From MWCR01 sp041665165 (GTDB lineage: Bacteria; Patescibacteriota; Patescibacteriia; 2-12-FULL-60-25), in the NCBI GenBank assembly GCA_041665165.1, contig JBAYJJ010000035.1, positions 1-13,998 on the forward strand: a stretch of DNA of 13,998 nucleotides, in the 5' to 3' direction. The translations under genes and the position numbers were made by a program. The notes under the pieces were generated by a model. That model saw nothing but the letters and a program-made list of their open reading frames with translations, had not been told where the DNA came from and did not search any database. Position 1 is the first letter of the stretch; the number at the start of each line of letters is the position of its first letter. This document shows positions 1-7,200 of this stretch, in pieces.

Positions 1-504
1 GCCAAGGTCTACTGGATTTTGTGCAGACATACCAAGCCAGCTAAAAGCCCAGACTGATTGCATGAAAAATTGGATAATGCCGATCAAAGCTGCTGGAATC
101 AATGAGACAACGAACCAAAAAATAATTTTTCGTAAAGAAATATCTGCGCGCCACAAGGTCACGAAGAATGCGGCAAGAATCAGCACCTGCGTCCACCATT
201 GTGCAGCCGGCCGCACACTCCCCCACGCGCTCAAAACCGTAAGCATGCCGAAAACAGCCAGCAGCATCAGAGATGCGATGGACGCCTGCTTGGAAATCTG
301 GCGTTTGGCGTACATGGATCCGAGAGCGATTACTGCGATGAGCAATACCCACGAGCCATAAAAAGACAGCCTCCCTTGCTCCCATGGCCAGCCTGCTAAT
401 TGCGCATCCGCAAACCAGCGCGTCTGCCAAGGCAGAGCCAAGATGGCTAAACGCCACAAGATCTCAAAACCTGAATTTAAGGTTTTACCTCGTATTCTTT
501 GCAT
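1..504 (-). CDS. O-antigen ligase family membrane protein, N-terminal part (cut by left window edge)
   Basis: I translated this frame by hand from the minus strand: 168 residues are open from ATG 504-502 to position 1, and the C terminus lies outside. It begins MQRIRGKTLNSGFEIL and is rich in membrane segments (roughly residues 50-64, 75-93, 104-118 and 127-150). An N-terminal stretch has 'LPWQTRW' (24-30) followed by a W/E/G and 'LSFYGSW' segment. That opening (LPWQTRW, then W-E-x-G-x-LS-Y-G) is what I recall from CPR proteins annotated as O-antigen ligase/polymerase (Wzy_C-type). Such proteins join or polymerise lipid-linked sugar units at the outer face of the membrane. The catalytic periplasmic loop would lie outside the window, so activity cannot be judged. 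The start overlaps the upstream nucleotidyltransferase gene by 28 bp, which suggests an operon; no clear Shine-Dalgarno is seen. TTG 459 is an alternative start. The competing GTG frame at 457-41 has no membrane or family character. Confidence 0.8.
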   Translation of the reverse strand, partial: MQRIRGKTLNSGFEILWRLAILALPWQTRWFADAQLAGWPWEQGRLSFYGSWVLLIAVIALGSMYAKRQISKQASIASLMLLAVFGMLTVLSAWGSVRPAAQWWTQVLILAAFFVTLWRADISLRKIIFWFVVSLIPAALIGIIQFFMQSVWAFSWLGMSAQNPVDLG

Positions 505-1436
505 ATTTCGTAATATTTATTTTTAAACATTCGTCGATTGTCTTTTACATGGAATTTAAGCGTGTAACCATCGACCATGACGCTTGTATCTAAATTTGCG
601 CGCGATTTTATCTGCTCAGGGAACATTTTTTCCTGGACTTTGCGCGCAAAAGACTCTGACCAGCTATCCGCTACACAGCTTTTCGCTTTTCGCTTTTCGC
701 TGGTTGATTTTGCGAATGGCGAATGGCGAATGGCGAGTTGCGATGGATAATCCGTATCAAGCGCTAGCCATTGCTTGGCAAAAGGATGTCTGCGCAGGAT
801 TGAAGAATTTGCGTTCCAAAGTTCTTGCAAAGCTCCATCCTCCTTGAGCGGCAAGAGATATAAAAACCAAAACCTGAAATACGGGTCATCCTGCTCGAGC
901 ATGCGCGAAGAGAGGTCCAAATCGCTATCAGAAACAAAAAACGACAAGCACACCGGATCAACAACATTTTTTGCGCCCGGCCTATCGCCCATGAGCATAA
1001 AAGGCAGGACTGAGGCCAAGCGTGTTCTCCAGATGGCACCCTGGCGTGCGATGATAAAAAAATCCAAGTCGCCTTTGTCTGCTGTTTGGCCTAAAGCCGC
1101 AGTATTGCACAAGAAAATCGCCCGCACCCATGGCAGCATGCCAAGGAATCTCGCGACCTTGCGCGCCTTCTTGAGTTTGCGTGGAAAAGAAATTTCTTTT
1201 TCCCTGCCTGATTGGATTTGGTCTGCGAATTTTAAAAGCGAGAGGCGCCCCGTCTCTTCGCTGATTATCTTGTTGGACAATAGGCTTGATAAGGCTTCTG
1301 AGATCTCTGCTTTTTCCAAAATCTGATCAGACTCGCCTTGGTCAAGCGCATTCAAAAGCTGAATACGCGTCGGCGCATAACCCCAAGCCGCATGAAAGGC
1401 TAGAGTCCGTATTATCGTTTCCTCCTCAGATGTCAT
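477..1436 (-). CDS. Nucleotidyltransferase-fold domain protein
   Basis: About 319 residues. The N-terminal ~75 residues look helical and may form a winged-helix-like module. The core follows: 'MLPWVRAIFLCNTAALGQ', then ADKGDLDFFIIARQG. The D-L-D triplet (residues 123 and 125 from the ATG) fits the metal-binding DxD of pol-beta-type nucleotidyltransferases (NTP_transf_2). The usual upstream G-[GS] is replaced by N-T, a variant I recall in CPR members of this family. Then come 'WRTRL', 'DPVCLSFFVSDSDLDL' and 'DPYFRFWFLYLLPL', also typical of that group. Substrate and partner are unknown. I chose ATG 1436 because CAGG lies 7 nt upstream and it starts 2 nt after the PRC-barrel stop. TTG 1442 would give a TTGA overlap and two more residues. 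Residues ~233-255 are encoded by 7-bp tandem repeats and probably form a linker. The 3' end overlaps the O-antigen-ligase-like gene. Confidence 0.75.
   Translation of the reverse strand: MTSEEETIIRTLAFHAAWGYAPTRIQLLNALDQGESDQILEKAEISEALSSLLSNKIISEETGRLSLLKFADQIQSGREKEISFPRKLKKARKVARFLGMLPWVRAIFLCNTAALGQTADKGDLDFFIIARQGAIWRTRLASVLPFMLMGDRPGAKNVVDPVCLSFFVSDSDLDLSSRMLEQDDPYFRFWFLYLLPLKEDGALQELWNANSSILRRHPFAKQWLALDTDYPSQLAIRHSPFAKSTSEKRKAKSCVADSWSESFARKVQEKMFPEQIKSRANLDTSVMVDGYTLKFHVKDNRRMFKNKYYEICKEYEVKP
679..736. repeat. Two adjacent sets of 7-bp tandem repeats inside a coding region
   Basis: On the plus strand CTTTTCG occurs three times exactly (679-699) followed by C. After an 11-bp spacer, GCGAATG occurs three times exactly (712-732) followed by GCGA. 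Both have period 7, so a coding strand through them cycles through frames. Read on the minus strand in the host gene they give LAIRHSPFAK and SEKRKAKSC. There are no CRISPR-like spacers. This looks like slippage-generated or mobile repeat sequence accepted into a flexible part of the protein. Confidence 0.85.
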
Positions 1437-1438
1437 AA

Positions 1439-1738
1439 TCAAGCCTGCTCTTTCATGTTCGCATTCGGGACTTGGGGCGAGGCAAAAGCAATAACTGAAG
1501 CTCCGACCGGCAGAACCGTATCTGCTACGATGATTTCATCCTCTTTCCATTCAATGACTTGGCTCCAAGCGACAATCAAGGTCTTATCCAACAAGCGCGG
1601 CAGAACATATTGGCTGGCGACCACAAAATGCTCGATCCTGCCCGTGGCCGGGTCAACTTCTATGCCTATTACACGGCCCAAAACCTGGCCTGATTTAATC
1701 CGGGCTATTAAACGGGATTTGGGGGTAAAGTTAAACAT
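1439..1738 (-). CDS. PRC-barrel domain protein
   Basis: This is a 99-residue protein beginning MFNFTPKSRL. One small all-beta domain fills it: 'SGQVLGRVIGIEVDPATGRIEHFVVAS', then 'LIVAWSQVIEWKEDEIIVAD'. The pattern G-x-V-x-G-x-x-x-D-x-x-T-G-x-I followed by two further strands is that of PRC-barrel proteins, the fold found in the RimM C-terminal domain and photosynthetic reaction-centre H subunits. Stand-alone members have various or unknown roles, often as adaptor or RNA/protein-binding domains. There is no RimM N-terminal domain, so it is not RimM, and no signal peptide or membrane segment is present. ATG 1738 is the start. It follows the yidC terminator-like hairpin and ends 2 nt before the nucleotidyltransferase ATG, which suggests translational coupling with that gene. 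Specific function unknown. Confidence 0.72.
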   Translation of the reverse strand: MFNFTPKSRLIARIKSGQVLGRVIGIEVDPATGRIEHFVVASQYVLPRLLDKTLIVAWSQVIEWKEDEIIVADTVLPVGASVIAFASPQVPNANMKEQA

Positions 1739-1757
1739 ATAGATATTTTTGCCTGTT

Positions 1758-1784
1758 TTAAACCCCCCGTAAAGGGGGGCTTAA
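1758..1784 (-). terminator. GC-rich hairpin after yidC, likely intrinsic terminator or attenuator
   Basis: On the minus strand, four bases after the yidC stop, CCCCCC (1779-1774), loop TTTAC, GGGGGG (1768-1763) form a perfect 6-bp GC stem. AT pairs and one G-U wobble extend it to 11 positions. The wobble pair would be A-C on the plus strand, which favours a role in minus-strand RNA. The U-rich part (TTTAA) lies within the extended stem and no long U tract follows, so termination may be partial, allowing readthrough into the PRC-barrel gene. Confidence 0.6.
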
Positions 1785-1787
1785 TTT

Positions 1788-2564
1788 TTAGCTTAATTGC
1801 GGGTCTGTGCCAGAGGCTGAGACGGGAGGCAAAGGTTTGCGCATCAATAGATATTGTTGGAGGACGGTAAGCAAGCTCATGACCAACCAATACAACGCAA
1901 GGCCGCCAGGAAGCTTGATGCCGATGATCAAAGTCATGATTGGCATGAGATACATCATCTGCTTGTTGACCATGGCCGACATATCCTCGTCTTTGGCGCC
2001 GGGCTGACCCTTTACCTCAGGCGGCAAGGAAGCGATCGCACCTGGCTGATTGCGCATCATCATCCAAGACTGTAGGAACTGCGCTGCTGCGGCCAGGACT
2101 GCCAAAATATAATTTGGCGTGCTCAAATTAATGAAACCCAAAAACATCGTGTGGATGGTTCCTGGGTTGGGCACGAACGCATATAGCATGGACAGTGATT
2201 TGGACTGTAGTCCTTGGGACAATGCCTGATACAAGGCAATGAACACGGGCAATTGGATAATCAGCGGCAAACAGGAAGATGCTGGATTGATTTTTTCTTT
2301 CTTGTACAGATCCATCAGTTCTTTAGCTTGAGCTTCCTTGTCATCCTTGAGCCTCTTGCGGATTTCAGCAATCTTGGGTTGCAAAGACTGCATGGCTCTT
2401 TGCTGTTTGATCTGAGAAGCCGTAAAGGGATACAGAATCAATTTTATAATTATTGTCAGCACGATAATAGCCAAGCCTAAATCATTGCCCGGAAGCATCC
2501 CGTACAGCCAAATCATCAAATTCAAGATTGGACGGAAAAGTATTTCATTATAAAGCCACATCAT
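1788..2564 (-). CDS. yidC: YidC/Oxa1 family membrane protein insertase
   Basis: 258 residues, a compact YidC without the large periplasmic domain of Gram-negative forms. YidC inserts and folds inner-membrane proteins, alone or with SecYEG. Visible: an amphipathic N-terminal segment (8-24), TM1 ~29-48, a charged cytoplasmic hairpin ~50-95 rich in K/E, then INPASSCLPLIIQLPVFIAL (92-111), the family's strongest signature with TM2. TM3 is ~140-168, TM4 ~202-217 and TM5 ~219-240 (LPGGLALYW...LQQYLL). The hydrophilic-groove Arg of TM1 appears to be Lys41 (TIIIKLILYPF), a conservative change. The C-terminal tail is short and lacks a long basic extension. ATG 2564 and ATG 2561 are adjacent candidate starts; neither has a Shine-Dalgarno. 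Upstream is the palindromic repeat and then nusA, so co-transcription from the nusA promoter is possible. It is not in the usual rpmH-rnpA-yidC-jag context. Confidence 0.95.
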   Translation of the reverse strand: MMWLYNEILFRPILNLMIWLYGMLPGNDLGLAIIVLTIIIKLILYPFTASQIKQQRAMQSLQPKIAEIRKRLKDDKEAQAKELMDLYKKEKINPASSCLPLIIQLPVFIALYQALSQGLQSKSLSMLYAFVPNPGTIHTMFLGFINLSTPNYILAVLAAAAQFLQSWMMMRNQPGAIASLPPEVKGQPGAKDEDMSAMVNKQMMYLMPIMTLIIGIKLPGGLALYWLVMSLLTVLQQYLLMRKPLPPVSASGTDPQLS

Positions 2565-2581
2565 ATTTTAATTGCTTATTT

Positions 2582-2684
2582 TGTCATCTTGAGCGAAGTG
2601 AGTTCGATGAACGAAGTCGAAAGATCTGGTTTGATCTGAACGAGCCAGATCCCTCGGCTTCGTCGGACTTCGCTCGGGATGACA
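2582..2684. repeat. 103-bp imperfect palindromic repeat (REP/MITE-like) between nusA and yidC
   Basis: The left arm begins TGTCATCTTGAGCGAAGT (2582-2599) and the reverse complement of the right arm begins TGTCATCCCGAGCGAAGT (2684-2667), differing at 2 of 18 positions. Both arms then converge on GATCTGG, with about 8 extra bases in the left arm. The inner part forms a second hairpin, GATCTGG...CCAGATC. The sequence belongs to the widespread 'TGTCATCCTGAGCGAAGxxGAAGGATC' family of dispersed intergenic palindromes, which often produces spurious 'HPERSE..RDD' peptides. In RNA it could act as a processing or 3'-end-stabilising hairpin for nusA. No transposase is nearby. Confidence 0.85.
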
Positions 2685-2690
2685 TAAGAT

Positions 2691-3989
2691 TTAGGACTCT
2701 TCGGGCTTAGACTCTGGTTCCGGCGATTCTGGTTGTTCGGCTGCGGCTTCGTCCTTCAATGAACTCACAATTTCACCAATATCTGAATCAGCAACTACTT
2801 CGCCGATTTCCTGATTGACCACCGTAATCTTCCAGCTGGTGAGCTTGGCGGCCAAGCGCACATTTTGTCCGCCCTTGCCAATGGCCAGAGACAACTGATC
2901 CGGGGCGACATGAACCATGGCCAAATGCTCCTCGCGCCTGAGATCAACGCTCAGCACCTTGGCCGGGCTCAAAGAATTGGCAATGTAATCGCTTTCATCC
3001 GGGCTCCACAAGACAACATCCACTTTTTCGCCGCCAAGTTCGCGGATGATAGTTTGGATGCGTGTGCCGCGCTGACCAATACAAGACCCGATAGGATCGA
3101 TCATTTCATCGTTGGTTGAGACCGCGACTTTAGTCCTGGCTCCGGCTTCGCGCGCAATGTCTTTGATTTCTACAACGCCGCTGGCGATTTCCGGAATTTC
3201 CTGGGCAAACAAAGAAGCCACCAAGCCCGGGCTTGAACGCGAGAGCCTGATTTCCGGGCCCTTGTTGCTCATACTGACTTCGCGCAAAATCGCTTTGATG
3301 CGCGTGCCCGGGAAATACCGTTCGCTTTCTATCTGATCCTCAGGCAGAAGTATGCCGTTGGCGCGGCCCAAATCAATCAAGACCAGTTTGCCCTCGCGGC
3401 GCTGGACAGTGACGTTCATCAGCTCGCCTTCGCGCTCCTTGAAATCATGGAAAATGACATTGCGTTCTGCTTCGCGCAATTTTTGCATGATCACCTGTTT
3501 GGCAGTCTGGGCAGCCATGCGTCCGAAAGCAGCCGGGATATTCAGCTCAACCCTGATCTCATCCCCTACCTTGGCGTCAGGCTTCAGGTCTTTTGCATCC
3601 GAAAGCATGATCATGGTCTTGGGATTGAACACAAATTCATCTTCTTCGCCCTCTATTGCCTCTGTTTGCTGTACTGGAGCCGGGCGTAGCGTCATGCCTT
3701 TGGCATCCCTTTCTTTTTTGCCGGCATGCGCTGCTTCGAATTTCTCAAAATAATCATCGGGCAATTCCATGTCTGCCACGACTTCTTTGACATCAAAAAT
3801 CCTGATGCCGGCTGTTGCACCGTCATACTGTTCAGGATCAAACATGCACTTGATGTTCTGGTTCTTGTTGCCGAAATCCTTCCTATAGGCCGCGGCCAAA
3901 GCCGCTTCAACCGTCTCTAAAACAGCTTCTTCGGTCAGAAGCTTCTCGTCGCAGATCGCTTTGATCGCCTGTGAAATCTGACTTGCCAT
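2691..3989 (-). CDS. nusA: Transcription termination/antitermination protein NusA
   Basis: 432 residues. NusA binds RNA polymerase and nascent RNA and modulates pausing, intrinsic termination and antitermination. Domains in order: an RNAP-binding N-terminal domain (1-~172) starting 'ICDEKLLTEEAVLETVEAALAAAY'. It carries a charged insert at ~84-120 (AHAGKKERDAKG... IEGEEDEF) where many NusA proteins have a short loop. Next are an S1 domain (~186-250, ending GPEIRLSRSSPGLV), KH1 (~255-340) with the signature DPIGSCIGQRGTRI (298-311), and KH2 (~341-400) with LAIGKGGQNVRLA (368-380). Last is a short acidic, Pro/Glu-rich tail (~401-432) without the two repeat domains of E. coli NusA. ATG 3989 is the first in-frame Met; the upstream sequence is AT-rich with no Shine-Dalgarno. 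A near-consensus promoter lies ~170 bp upstream. rimP and infB are absent, so the usual gene order is broken. Confidence 0.97.
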   Translation of the reverse strand: MASQISQAIKAICDEKLLTEEAVLETVEAALAAAYRKDFGNKNQNIKCMFDPEQYDGATAGIRIFDVKEVVADMELPDDYFEKFEAAHAGKKERDAKGMTLRPAPVQQTEAIEGEEDEFVFNPKTMIMLSDAKDLKPDAKVGDEIRVELNIPAAFGRMAAQTAKQVIMQKLREAERNVIFHDFKEREGELMNVTVQRREGKLVLIDLGRANGILLPEDQIESERYFPGTRIKAILREVSMSNKGPEIRLSRSSPGLVASLFAQEIPEIASGVVEIKDIAREAGARTKVAVSTNDEMIDPIGSCIGQRGTRIQTIIRELGGEKVDVVLWSPDESDYIANSLSPAKVLSVDLRREEHLAMVHVAPDQLSLAIGKGGQNVRLAAKLTSWKITVVNQEIGEVVADSDIGEIVSSLKDEAAAEQPESPEPESKPEES

Positions 3990-4004
3990 AACAATATATT
4001 AATT

Positions 4005-4110
4005 CAAAATTCAAAGAGCAAAATTCAAAGTGTCCGTGTCCCTTCGGGAATTATCTTATGACGAACGCCGATAGGCCACATGCATTTTGAAATTTGCATT
4101 TTGCTCTTTG
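4005..4110. repeat. AT-rich direct and inverted repeats in the nusA leader region
   Basis: The 12-mer CAAAATTCAAAG occurs at 4005-4016 and again at 4019-4030 (period 14). CAAAGAGCAAAAT (4012-4024) is matched exactly by its reverse complement at 4098-4110. The bases between include a small TCCC-TTC-GGGA hairpin (4039-4049). If transcribed into the nusA 5' leader, the 13-bp inverted repeat would enclose a 73-nt loop close to the start codon. It may be a degenerate mobile or dispersed repeat, or a leader structure. Confidence 0.7.
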
Positions 4111-4126
4111 CTTTATTTATTAAAGA

Positions 4127-4149
4127 GACCCGTTCATCCAGAACGAGTC
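4127..4149 (-). terminator. Strong hairpin between the giant gene and nusA (terminator, or 5'-terminal stem-loop of the nusA mRNA)
   Basis: On the minus strand GACTCGTTC (4149-4141), loop TGGAT, GAACGGGTC (4135-4127) make a 9-bp stem with one wobble pair, followed by TCTTTAATAAATAAAG. It lies ~64 bp after the giant gene's stop, so it can serve as its terminator, although the U tract is interrupted. It also begins about where a transcript from the promoter at 4160-4188 would start, so it would cap the nusA mRNA as a stem-loop. The two roles are not exclusive. Confidence 0.6.
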
Positions 4150-4159
4150 AATGTGCATA

Positions 4160-4188
4160 ATGTTATCTTATTTAAGAATGTTTGTCAA
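4160..4188 (-). promoter_or_regulatory. Predicted sigma70-type promoter for nusA
   Basis: On the minus strand a perfect -35 TTGACA (4188-4183) is followed by exactly 17 bp and a -10-like TAACAT (4165-4160; 4 of 6 matches to TATAAT). The expected start is near 4153-4152, giving a leader of about 165 nt. It sits 25 bp beyond the stop of the giant gene and points at nusA, so nusA probably has its own promoter rather than depending on readthrough. Confidence 0.6.
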
Positions 4189-4212
4189 TATCTTGATTTC
4201 TTTCCCATGACT

Positions 4213-7200
4213 TTATTGAATATTCAAGTTAATCTGTGGTTTTGGTGTATTAGCATACCAATTCGGGTACACATGTTCAATTGGCAATGGTCCGGTTTCC
4301 GAATATCCGACCTCAACCGATCCATTGAACATGGCCCATGGCCTGTATAACTTTTGCCACAAAGTAAGGTCTTTATCCGCCAGACCGATCGAAGAGCACT
4401 CATTGCTTAACGTGGCCGAATTAGTTTGTTTCACTTCTTCGTAATTGATCTTGGTCTGCGAGCCGTCCCAACAACCGCCATTCGGATGCCTGATCAGCTT
4501 CTCGCGGCTGACAGCTGCCCCTCCGGGCTGTTCCTCTCCCTTTTGTGTGCAATCGCCCGTGCACCAGCCCCAATTATCCATGACCATGACGCGTGGCGTG
4601 TACCTGCAGCGGTTGAGCACTGAGTTCAAACATCCACCCATCGGAGACAAACCCATGACGCATTTCTCATTCGGCCTGCAATCCGCATTAACTGAACAAA
4701 CGACATCGGGATTATGCTCGCAACGCCTTTGTTCATCGCAAACAGCCGAAAGCAACTGGTTCGTGTCGCATTTGTAGACGTGGACGAATTCAAAGAATCC
4801 TTGTCTGCAGGCATCATTGCTATTGCCGAAAAATATGCGCGGAGAACAGGTGTCAGAAGCCCCGCAATCTTGGTCTTTATGGCAAACTTTATAAGCCTGT
4901 TTGGAACAATTGCCCATTTGCAGGCATGCGCCTGTTCCAGGAGGACAATCTGCGTTGCTGTTGCAAGCCAAACCTGGCACGAACTCACATTCACGATCCG
5001 TGTTGCATACGGGTTTTTGATTCTTCATTTGTCCGTTTGAGATTTCCTGCACCGAACCGTCCCCCCAATCAATGACAATATTCTTAATCGGGCTTTGTTC
5101 ATGAGCGGCCCAGGCAAAAAACCTCATCGTTGCCAGGCCTTGGCCGCCGCCGTAATAAACCAAACCCTCGACTTTATTGTCCAAGCTGAACGTGTCCAAA
5201 GCGCCGACTGATTGTGCATTGGCTGACTGGGCAGCCCGATTGGCATTGGGAGCAGCTACTCTTGGTGGCAGGGGCCTGTACCAGCTCATGTACTCTTGAC
5301 CGCTCATATTGCGGTTGCCGCCTGAAATATATTTGAACGTATCCAAACCATTAGTCACATCCGTGGCCGAAAGGATGAACTCGCCTTTTACTGATTTGTT
5401 ATTAACCGAATATTTGTTGGTGAGGTCATACGTAAACAAACACGCATCCCGGCCATCTTTACAGACATCTCCCCTGGGCAAGTAGCCTGGACGATGCGTA
5501 CAACTATTGTTATCCAAATCCGGATCTAAAGAGTCTGGATTGCCTGAATTCAAAACGCACTCTGGAATTGGCTCTCCTGCCTTAATCTTGCTGGTATACT
5601 CGCCTATGCTCGAGTAACCCTCAATACTATATGGCTTGTTCGTCACCGTGTCCGTCTTGCCAGAATAAGCCTGTTTAATGACATCGGCGTATGATAGGTA
5701 ATTATCGCCAGCTCCATAAGCTGTTGCGGGTTTACAGAATTGCCAATCTGGAGTCAAATCATCTTTAGCATATTTCGCTGGGTCCATGCCTGGGTCTGCC
5801 TTTATCTGCGGGTTGCATTGCGATTCGGTTTCTACAACCTGCCCGTCCAACTGGCCGCCGATACAGCGGCAAGTCTGGAATGTTTTGTTCATATCCCCGA
5901 CCGGACCTGGCATCAATACCTGAGAATCACCTCCCCCAATTACATAAGAAGGAATCCAATCCCAGCTGTCAGGTTTAGCCAAACCATCCTTAGTATCAAA
6001 TTGATCAACCATATTACCGACATTGTCCAGATAGGTTTTCCCGCTTATCCAAGGCATCAGGACTTCTGAAGGCGTTTCACGCTTCACCCCCAAACCGCTC
6101 ATACTGTCTGGAACGTTGGCTGAGACTAATCTAACCTGACCATATTTGCCTTTTACACTATCCGAATCAGTCCCGCCCGCTGGTGGTTCGCAGTGGCCCG
6201 GCACAAAAACGTCATATAATAAATTCGTGTTATTTGAAGCGGCCAACGAGGCTCCTGGATAAAGCTGGAGCTGAGGATTATTGCGATTCATGAATATACC
6301 CCACCCTGTCCAGTCAAAATAATTATCTTTCATGTCAACCTTATATTGCTTCTTGTATTCAGATATGGCTTTGTCGAGTTTAACCGCAGCTTGATCAAAC
6401 TCTGGTCTGCGTGGACAGGAAAATTCAGGAACGCCTCCGCAATTCTGCAATTTATGATCATCATCTGCAATATTTCTAAAAATATCATCTTCATAATATG
6501 CATACCAAGAAAGATAGGTGTCCAATACCGTTTCAAACTTAGCATTTAATTCCGACGAATAACCATATCCAGACCACATGCCGATAAAAGACTCCCACAA
6601 TTTGAATTTAAAGCCACCAAATCCAGAGCCTTGAGTATAGTCCCTTGTTTTTGGAGAAAGTACTTCATAGTCAGTCTTGACGGCCAATGGAAAAATCGTT
6701 GTGAAAAATAAATGACTTGCACCCCATGGAAAAACAGAATTGCCACCCGGTTTAGCCAAATCAAAATTAGGAATTATCTCTTTATAAATACGGGTGTCCA
6801 AGAATAGCTTATTGAACCATTGACTTAGCCCCCATGATTGTAAAACGGTGAACGGTTTTATCTTGGTTATATCTGCAGGCAACCAAGCGGGTAGAGTTGT
6901 GTCTGCAACCGTATACCATAGCCCCTGAATCCAGGCGCCATATACGGGTAAACTTGAGTTGTATTGGCTGGTAAACAAATATATGCCTATGGATTGGAGC
7001 TCTCTAGCCAAAGGATTGACCGCAAACGGAGCTACGGCCGCCATTCTATAATTCCACTTTTCCGGCTTTTCAGCAGCCGCCCGATTAGCGCCAGCAATTT
7101 TGTCCAGATATTGGGCGTATGAACTGGGGAAAGCCAAGGCAGTCTGGTTGCATGTTTCCAAACATGTGGACAAAATATCTTTCTTTTCTGCAAGCCCATT

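Noticed and set aside
41..457. 138-codon minus-strand frame starting at GTG 457
   Set aside because: It is Cys/Arg/His-rich with no domain, and it overlaps the hydrophobic O-antigen-ligase-like frame, which runs through the whole region and to the edge.
679..736. CRISPR-like array
   Set aside because: The repeats are 7 bp, directly abutting and without unique spacers; no cas gene is present.
775..1326. 183-codon plus-strand frame
   Set aside because: It is antisense to the nucleotidyltransferase gene; its product is Lys/Ser/Arg-rich without motifs and every supported gene is on the other strand.
1708..1890. 60-codon minus-strand frame across the yidC end and the hairpin
   Set aside because: It is out of frame with yidC and the PRC-barrel gene and crosses a terminator-like stem.
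2528..2710. 60-codon plus-strand frame containing a 'HLERSE..FARDDIRF' peptide
   Set aside because: This is the typical translation artefact of the TGTCATC-type palindromic repeat, not a gene.
3990..4212. tRNA or small RNA gene in the nusA upstream gap
   Set aside because: No cloverleaf or T-loop GTTCNANNC arrangement is visible; promoter, hairpin and repeats explain the structure seen.
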